Of a stretch of DNA of 64,000 bases, positions 59,395-64,000 are shown piece after piece (the stretch's first letter is position 1; every line of letters begins with the position of its first letter). The stretch comes from Faucicola tetraodonis (GTDB lineage Bacteria; Pseudomonadota; Gammaproteobacteria; Pseudomonadales; Moraxellaceae): assembly GCA_032017425.1 (NCBI GenBank), contig DALZPW010000001.1; one strand, written 5' to 3'. The notes beneath the pieces were generated by a model that was not told the DNA's origin, did not search any database, and saw nothing but the letters and a program-made list of their open reading frames with translations. The position numbers were made by a program, and so were the translations under genes.

Positions 59395-60015
59395 ATGGTA
59401 AAAACATTAGAAGATTTACAACCCCATACTCCCTTAATATTGCCGATTGTCATTTATCAGGAAAGACTCAGGAAAAATGAGTTTCATTTTCAGTATTTGG
59501 TTGGTTTGAGTTGTTTCACCATAGGATTGTATTTCTGTTATGTCATCGGCTCGTTAGCATTTAAAATTAACCATGATTTAATAACAACTGCTTTGTGGAT
59601 ACTATTTAATCCATTTACTGGGGTAGTATTTTGGTTAGGGTACCTTGCATTAACAGGGGCGAAAAAATCTTTAAAACGGTTTGACCAATTACCGCAACAG
59701 TTTGTCTTTGCCAACATTAGCCAAAACACAATTGAAATTTATTCTCATTTAAATGAGTTATGTTTTGATAGTACCTTTGACAATCTAGAATACTGTAAAT
59801 CCCATGTTTTCAAAGGTACACACATTTTTGAAATTAAAGCAAAAAATAGCAAAAAATTCGGTTTTGGCGTTAGCAGTGAATTGACTTCAACAATAGATAA
59901 TCAAGACTATAGACTAAAAGGCTATGATGTTGCCTATATAATTAACCTTGCCAAAAATCGAACTGACAAAGGTGTGATGCTATTTAAAAAAGGTCTATAT
60001 ATCAATGGTTATTAA
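59395..60015 (+). CDS. Unknown A+T-rich membrane protein in the ubi cluster (second)
   Basis: 206 residues, unknown family. Same plan as the protein at 56453: two hydrophobic helices in the N-terminal half (LVGLSCFTIGLYFCYVIGSLAF; LITTALWILFNPFTGVVFWLGYLA), then a strand-rich PH-like domain (FVFANISQNTIEIYSH, GTHIFEIKAKNSKKFGF). A+T-rich compared with ubiB. It starts 6 bp after ubiB with TGGGGT 9 nt upstream. Not detectably homologous in sequence to the first one by eye, only in layout. Possibly a foreign insertion. Confidence 0.65.
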   Translation: MVKTLEDLQPHTPLILPIVIYQERLRKNEFHFQYLVGLSCFTIGLYFCYVIGSLAFKINHDLITTALWILFNPFTGVVFWLGYLALTGAKKSLKRFDQLPQQFVFANISQNTIEIYSHLNELCFDSTFDNLEYCKSHVFKGTHIFEIKAKNSKKFGFGVSSELTSTIDNQDYRLKGYDVAYIINLAKNRTDKGVMLFKKGLYINGY

Positions 60016-60033
60016 TTTAAGATTAAATAATAT

Positions 60034-60999
60034 TTAGGGATTATTGTGATTAAAATAATGCTCAACCAATAACTTGACGATTAAAGGCACAAAAGGTTTT
60101 GCCAAATCATGTCCCATATCCTTTATCAAATGAAATTCACTGTGCGCAATTGCTTTGGCAATCGCTCGACCATGCGCCGATGGCACCAGCCCATCTTTTT
60201 CCCCATGAATGATAATGGTTGGCTGTTTGATTTTTTGGTCGAATTTAACAATAGAGCCAGTGGCTAATATCGCTTGCAGCTGCTGAAGCGCGCCACGTGG
60301 GTGATAACTACGTTCAAACCGCAAACGAATGAGCCGTTCTACTTCCTCTTCATCCACATGTTTGGGTGAGCCGATACGCTGCATACACCACACGCCGTAT
60401 GCGACCACGTCATCAATTTGGGTGGTTTTGGGATGTGACAGTAGGGTTTGCAACTGCTTTGGCTTGGTGGGTGGTAAAAATGGCTTGTTGTTACTGGTAA
60501 ACATGAGACCCAGTGTCGACACGCGTTTTGGGTATTTGGCAGCCAAAATTTGCGCAATCATCCCGCCCATGGATGCCCCCACCACATACACATTGTTCAG
60601 CGCTAATTTATCAAGCAAGCGGCGGGTATCTTCGACCATGTCAAATAAGTTATACGCCACAGGAAAATGACGGTTCGTCAAACCCACCTGCATACGCAGC
60701 ATCATTTTGACATTGTTGATAGGAAAACGGGGGAAGGGTCGGGCGATTTTTGAGGATAGCCCGATATCACGATTGTCAAAACGAATCACAAAAAAGCCTG
60801 CATCAATCAAGCCTTTGACAAAACTATCTGGCCAAAACACCAACTGCGAGCCTAAGCCCATAATCAGCAGCAAGGGCGGATGATCAGGATTGCCACCAAC
60901 TTCAACACACAGTTGTAATTCATCACCAATATCAATGATGGCACTTTGCATAAAGTCCGTAATCACTGAGGGTTCAAAATTAAATTTGGCTAAATCCAT
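60034..60999 (-). CDS. Alpha/beta-fold hydrolase
   Basis: 321 residues, one hydrolase domain. Nucleophile elbow GASMGGMIAQ (Ser), oxyanion region LLIMGLGSQLVFW, VIRFDNRDIGLSS, and catalytic His in IKDMGHDLAKP. The LIMGLG...FDNRD pattern is typical of the esterase/lipase group of such proteins. No signal peptide. Substrate unknown. Ends convergent with the A+T-rich gene, and rubB lies upstream (95 bp) in the same direction. Confidence 0.88.
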   Translation of the reverse strand: MDLAKFNFEPSVITDFMQSAIIDIGDELQLCVEVGGNPDHPPLLLIMGLGSQLVFWPDSFVKGLIDAGFFVIRFDNRDIGLSSKIARPFPRFPINNVKMMLRMQVGLTNRHFPVAYNLFDMVEDTRRLLDKLALNNVYVVGASMGGMIAQILAAKYPKRVSTLGLMFTSNNKPFLPPTKPKQLQTLLSHPKTTQIDDVVAYGVWCMQRIGSPKHVDEEEVERLIRLRFERSYHPRGALQQLQAILATGSIVKFDQKIKQPTIIIHGEKDGLVPSAHGRAIAKAIAHSEFHLIKDMGHDLAKPFVPLIVKLLVEHYFNHNNP

Positions 61000-61094
61000 A
61001 ATTTATTCCAAAAATATCAATCTGCTAGTGGGGTGTTGAATGAACTTGCCGCATTAGATGACGCGTTGCACCAGCGTGGCAACTAATATAGTTA

Positions 61095-62546
61095 CTAAGA
61101 CAGCCAATCCGCCACTTGCTTGGTTAACGTTAAGCGCTGTTTCGCTGCTTCTTTACCGGCTAATACAAACCCTAAGATGCTATTAGGATCATCTTTTGGA
61201 TGGGCGGTCATGACCATGCCATCAGTGGTTGGGGTCGTTTGCCAATACAGTTGATCGTCACTGTACTGCCCTGATACAGGTAATACCACCAAAGGTAAAC
61301 TAGGTGTTTTGATAGCCACTGGCATGGCAGGATACGCCACTTTGGTCGGCGCCATGTTAGGGTCAGCTAGGGTTTTTGCCAAGGCTTTGGCTTGGTTCAT
61401 CAATGGCATGACATAGGGCATGTAGCTACCCATCACGTTGGCACAATCGCCAACGGCATAAATATGCTTTGCCGATGTGGCTAGATAGGCATCGACCTTG
61501 ATGCCTTGCTGCACTGTTCTTGGCAAATGGGTTATTGTAGGATTGATGTGCTGTGACGATGCTATGGCAATGTTCGCTGATGCAGCAAGGTCAGTATTAG
61601 CCACCAAACCAATCGCTATCAAAACAATATCCGCTTCAAAGGTTTGTGATTGCTTATCCCTGTCAAACGAGATGGTCACGGTTGCATTATCGCTTGTTTC
61701 AATATTTGTAGTAATATTTTTATTAAGGTTTGTCGTGATACTGGTGATATCAGTGCCTAAGTAAAATGTCACCCCTGACTGAGTCAAAGCGTCTTGTAGC
61801 ATGATACCCGCTTCGCTAGGGAGCTGCTGAGCCAGTGGGCGTGCCGCTTTATCAAAGAGAGCTACTGTGATGTCAGCGGTCTGGTTATCTGTATTTTGAC
61901 CAATCAAATCATTGGCAAATTCACAACCAATCAACCCTGCACCAATAATCGCTACCTTAACCGGCGCTGATTTTTGAGATTTTAAGGTGTTGAGGCGCTG
62001 CTGAAAGCTTTTGTACTCATCTAAATGATTGACGGCAAAAATGGTTTGATGATTGACCGCTAGATTGGGTAACATTCTAGAATGCGCACCTGTTGCCAAT
62101 ACCAAATCTCGATAAGCAAGCGTTGTTTGAGAAGCTTCATTGACTAGCGAGTGAACCTCAATAACTTGTTCATCGGCATTAATATCAGTGACTTGATGAA
62201 AATTTAATAGGGTCAGGTTTAACGTTTCTGCCATTTTTGCCGCGCTCGCATTGGCGATAGAATCGGCAAGTTTGTTTTGCGCATAGGCATTTGACAAGGT
62301 TGGCTTAGCATAGCTATCACCACTGTCTTGACACACCATGACAATAGGCAAGCTAGTCGTTAGTTTTCTGAGCTCACGCGCTAGCGTATAACCCGCCATT
62401 CCTGAACCAATAATGATTACAGGTTGTGGTTCTGTATTTGACAGTTGCGCAATAGGCGCATCATTTGAATTGATACTGTCTAAGCTTACACTATTGTCGC
62501 TGGCACTATCGACACTCGCACTATCGGCATTGTTAGTTGATTGCAT
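61095..62546 (-). CDS. rubB: Rubredoxin-NAD(+) reductase (FAD-dependent)
   Basis: 483 residues. After a ~45-residue Ser/Asn/Asp-rich low-complexity start, there is an FAD-binding loop (VIIIGSGMAGYTLARELRKL), the NAD(H)-binding loop (VKVAIIGAGLIGCEFANDL) and the FAD second site (HIYAVGDCANV). It resembles AlkT/RubB reductases that feed rubredoxins, and the rubredoxin gene sits 21 bp upstream on the same strand, which decides the call over other FAD oxidoreductases. Rubredoxin/reductase pairs support alkane hydroxylases or oxygen/stress defence; no alkB is in the window. Confidence 0.82.
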   Translation of the reverse strand: MQSTNNADSASVDSASDNSVSLDSINSNDAPIAQLSNTEPQPVIIIGSGMAGYTLARELRKLTTSLPIVMVCQDSGDSYAKPTLSNAYAQNKLADSIANASAAKMAETLNLTLLNFHQVTDINADEQVIEVHSLVNEASQTTLAYRDLVLATGAHSRMLPNLAVNHQTIFAVNHLDEYKSFQQRLNTLKSQKSAPVKVAIIGAGLIGCEFANDLIGQNTDNQTADITVALFDKAARPLAQQLPSEAGIMLQDALTQSGVTFYLGTDITSITTNLNKNITTNIETSDNATVTISFDRDKQSQTFEADIVLIAIGLVANTDLAASANIAIASSQHINPTITHLPRTVQQGIKVDAYLATSAKHIYAVGDCANVMGSYMPYVMPLMNQAKALAKTLADPNMAPTKVAYPAMPVAIKTPSLPLVVLPVSGQYSDDQLYWQTTPTTDGMVMTAHPKDDPNSILGFVLAGKEAAKQRLTLTKQVADWLS

Positions 62547-62567
62547 AATAAAACCCTATTATATTTA

Positions 62568-62732
62568 TTATAGTTCAATCATTTCAAAGTCCACTTTGCT
62601 AACCCCACATTCAGGGCAAGTCCAATCTTCGGGAATATCTTCCCAGCGTGTACCTGGGAGGATGCCTTCTTCTGGGCAGCCCAATGCCTCATCATACACC
62701 CAACCACACACGATACATTGATATTTTTTCAT
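62568..62732 (-). CDS. rubA: Rubredoxin
   Basis: 54-residue iron electron carrier, short enough to be missed by length-filtered ORF lists. Starts MKKYQCIVCGWVYDEALG, with Fe ligands Cys-6 and Cys-9 (CIVC) and Cys-39 and Cys-42 (CPECG), plus the conserved DIPEDWTCPECG and aromatic Tyr-4/Trp-11/Trp-30/Trp-37. This is a class 1-type spacing seen with AlkG2-like rubredoxins. AGGGA is ~10 nt upstream of the ATG. rubB starts 21 bp after its stop. Confidence 0.96.
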   Translation of the reverse strand: MKKYQCIVCGWVYDEALGCPEEGILPGTRWEDIPEDWTCPECGVSKVDFEMIEL

Positions 62733-63001
62733 TGGTAACTTTCCCTATGTTAGTGGTAACTTTTGCTATTGAAGATAAGGATAAAAATTGCAATTACAAT
62801 GCCGAGCAGTATGTTAACCATGCAAAACTTACGCAATTACCTAAAAATTTAACTTGCGATAGTTTACAAGTATGCACTGAAACAAGCAAGCCAATGACAG
62901 GCAACATTCAATCCCATACCGCAAATTTTTAAATCAGTTCGCCCAAGCCTAGCCTATTAATCATGGTTAAAGTAAAGGCTTAACGCCATCCATGACCCTG
63001 A

Positions 63002-63030
63002 TTGGCTCAGCAGGAAAAAATTGCTAGAAT
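63002..63030 (+). promoter_or_regulatory. Predicted apt promoter
   Basis: TTGGCT (63002-63007), 17-bp spacer, TAGAAT (63025-63030), 80 bp before the apt start. Confidence 0.45.
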
Positions 63031-63047
63031 GAGGCACGCTTGAGCAA

Positions 63048-63101
63048 TTTTTACTTACTTTTTACTTAACACTTACTTTTACTTAATTTTTTACTTAACT
63101 G
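63048..63101 (+). repeat. Degenerate TTTTACTTA repeats in the apt leader
   Basis: At least four spaced copies of TTTTACTTA(A/C) run to about 10 bp before the apt ATG. Confidence 0.75.
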
Positions 63102-63111
63102 GGTCAATCCT

Positions 63112-63648
63112 ATGCAGCCGACTATCACCCCTGATTCACCACATCCATTTTGGCAAATCATCAGAGTGGTACCTGATTTTCCCAAACAAGGCATTGCGTT
63201 TTATGATATCACCCCATTATTGCGCGCTCACATCAATGCGGTAATTGATGCGTTACTGGCAGCGATACCACAGCCAGTATTCGATGCGGTTGATTGCTTT
63301 GGCGCCATTGAAGCACGGGGGTTTATTTTTGCTAGCCTGTTGGCGGGTCGAACAGGCAAAGGCATGGTACTGGTACGCAAAGAAGGCAAGCTGCCCCCGC
63401 CTGTGGCGAATAAAAGCTATGCGCTAGAGTATGGTAGTGATACTTTAGAGATGCAGGCGGGACTTGCGCCCGCTAATGTGTTGTTAGTGGACGATATATT
63501 GGCGACAGGGGGTACTTTGAGCGCTGCAGTGGGACTTTGTGAAGCCGCAGGGCATCAGGTGTTAGGCGCACTTGTATTGCTTGATTTGGTGGATTTGCAT
63601 CAACCGCTTGCTATACCACTTTATACCGTGTTGCAAGCTAAAGGCTAG
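63112..63648 (+). CDS. apt: Adenine phosphoribosyltransferase
   Basis: Purine salvage: adenine + PRPP to AMP. 178 residues with PDFPKQGIAFYDITPLLR, DCFGAIEARGFIFASLLAGR (PRTase hood/loop), LVRKEGKLPPPVANKSYALEYG and the PRPP loop VLLVDDILATGGTLSA. Typical length. No ribosome site, only T-rich leader. Followed by an inverted repeat, then a convergent transaldolase gene. Confidence 0.97.
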   Translation: MQPTITPDSPHPFWQIIRVVPDFPKQGIAFYDITPLLRAHINAVIDALLAAIPQPVFDAVDCFGAIEARGFIFASLLAGRTGKGMVLVRKEGKLPPPVANKSYALEYGSDTLEMQAGLAPANVLLVDDILATGGTLSAAVGLCEAAGHQVLGALVLLDLVDLHQPLAIPLYTVLQAKG

Positions 63649-63661
63649 TGGGGTGGCATGG

Positions 63662-63692
63662 GGCTAATCATGACTAAAGGACATGATTAGCC
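63662..63692. repeat. 11-bp inverted repeat between apt and tal
   Basis: GGCTAATCATG / CATGATTAGCC perfect stem with a 9-nt loop, no T-run; possible convergent-gap terminator-like hairpin. Confidence 0.5.
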
Positions 63693-63763
63693 GCTAACAA
63701 AAATTTAATGAACCAAGCTTCATCCATTAAAGTTTTAATGAATAAAGCTTTAATTAACAACAC

Positions 63764-64000
63764 TTAGTTAACCAAGCCTCTCAAGGTTTGCTCTAACGCT
63801 TCTCTAGCTTGGATAAAGCCTTCAATACCAGCAGATAATAACGCTTGGCTGATAGGATCAAGCGCATGCTGCTCGGCAAATTGGGTCTCATCGAGGGTTT
63901 GTTTTTTGAGGTCAATAAATTTCATGTCTGGGAATAGCTGACGCTCGACTTTGACGTCCATCGTGGCAAGTTGGTCTAGCAAATCAGGCGCAATCGTTAA
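63764..64000 (-). CDS. tal: Transaldolase, C-terminal part (5' end outside window)
   Basis: The frame is open to base 64000 and the first visible residues are LTIAPDLLDQLATMDVKVER, the conserved C-terminal segment of TalB-type transaldolases (LTIAPALLKELA in E. coli). About 78 residues are visible, ending in LEQTLRGLVN. Catalyses transfer of a dihydroxyacetone unit in the pentose phosphate pathway. The active-site Lys lies outside the window. The rest of the gene continues upstream on the minus strand. Confidence 0.85.
   Translation of the reverse strand, partial: LTIAPDLLDQLATMDVKVERQLFPDMKFIDLKKQTLDETQFAEQHALDPISQALLSAGIEGFIQAREALEQTLRGLVN

Larger units (their letters stand above)
62733..63111. 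other. Divergent intergenic region rubA / apt
   Basis: 379 bp without a gene; a plus-strand ORF at 62648-62932 is a shadow of rubA. Holds the predicted apt promoter and the short repeats below. Confidence 0.5.

Noticed and set aside
62648..62932. Plus-strand ORF of 94 codons
   Set aside because: Its first third is antisense to the clear rubredoxin gene, and the remainder is A+T-rich intergenic DNA without a ribosome site.
1..64000. tRNA or rRNA genes, prophage, complete IS elements
   Set aside because: None recognised on either strand; only one weak transposase-like relic was seen.

Overview
The window is a stretch of bacterial chromosome, A+T-leaning, with dense housekeeping content and no rRNA or tRNA genes, prophage or CRISPR array. 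The gene set points to Moraxellaceae (Moraxella/Psychrobacter/Acinetobacter relatives, most like a Moraxella osloensis-type organism). Indicators are a gamma-proteobacterial iscRSUA-hscBA-fdx cluster, ubiE-ubiJ-ubiB, tolQRAB, a PPK2-type polyphosphate:AMP phosphotransferase, a rubredoxin/rubredoxin-reductase pair, MaeB, and a Calvin-subtype class II aldolase next to pgk. The organism call is inference from protein resemblance; no database was searched.

Layout. 1-7.4 kb: 3' part of glnS, pbpG, a DksA-like gene, pgk, an Ala-rich lipoprotein, fba and ruvA. 7.4-15.2 kb (minus strand): accC, accB, aroQ, cca, maeB and selO. 15.5-24.2 kb is the most accessory-looking part: a small RTX/HELGH metalloprotease-like protein, lipB, a LysR regulator, a DUF805 protein, two unknown proteins, and a minus-strand ter locus of two TerD proteins plus a TerD-like/trypsin-like protease fusion. 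24.4-24.7 kb holds a possible transposase relic and an orphan terminator. 24.8-30.2 kb: tolQ-tolR-tolA-tolB, with a TolB-like lipoprotein where pal would be expected. 30.5-33.7 kb: pyrD, cvpA, purF. 33.8-38.7 kb (minus): azlD, azlC, secF, secD, yajC. 39-44.4 kb: an exported protein, a multi-LysM lytic transglycosylase, hupB (minus) and a UbiJ-like membrane-anchored protein. 44.5-50.6 kb: the complete ISC iron-sulfur cluster operon, with an IscR-like site inside a long inverted repeat at its promoter. 50.6-54.4 kb (minus): ppiD and pap. 54.6-60 kb: an FFLEELY-like protein, then ubiE, ubiJ and ubiB interleaved with two A+T-rich membrane-protein genes. 60-64 kb: an alpha/beta hydrolase, rubB and rubA, apt, and the 3' end of a transaldolase gene.

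The most unusual signal runs through the whole window. Short imperfect tandem duplications (11-22 bp units, 2-5 copies) sit in many intergenic gaps, and in at least five cases (tolQ, tolR, tolA, pap, ubiJ) the first unit includes or abuts the stop codon of the upstream gene. Several housekeeping proteins (UbiE, SecF, Pap, RubB, HscA, IscR) carry extra N/S/D/T-rich low-complexity tails or insertions, one of them visibly made of in-frame tandem repeats. This suggests one genome-wide duplication tendency acting on gene ends. Other points of interest are the TerD-protease fusion, the RTX metalloprotease-like protein, the apparent loss of the HD motif in Cca, and the absence of pal beside tolB.
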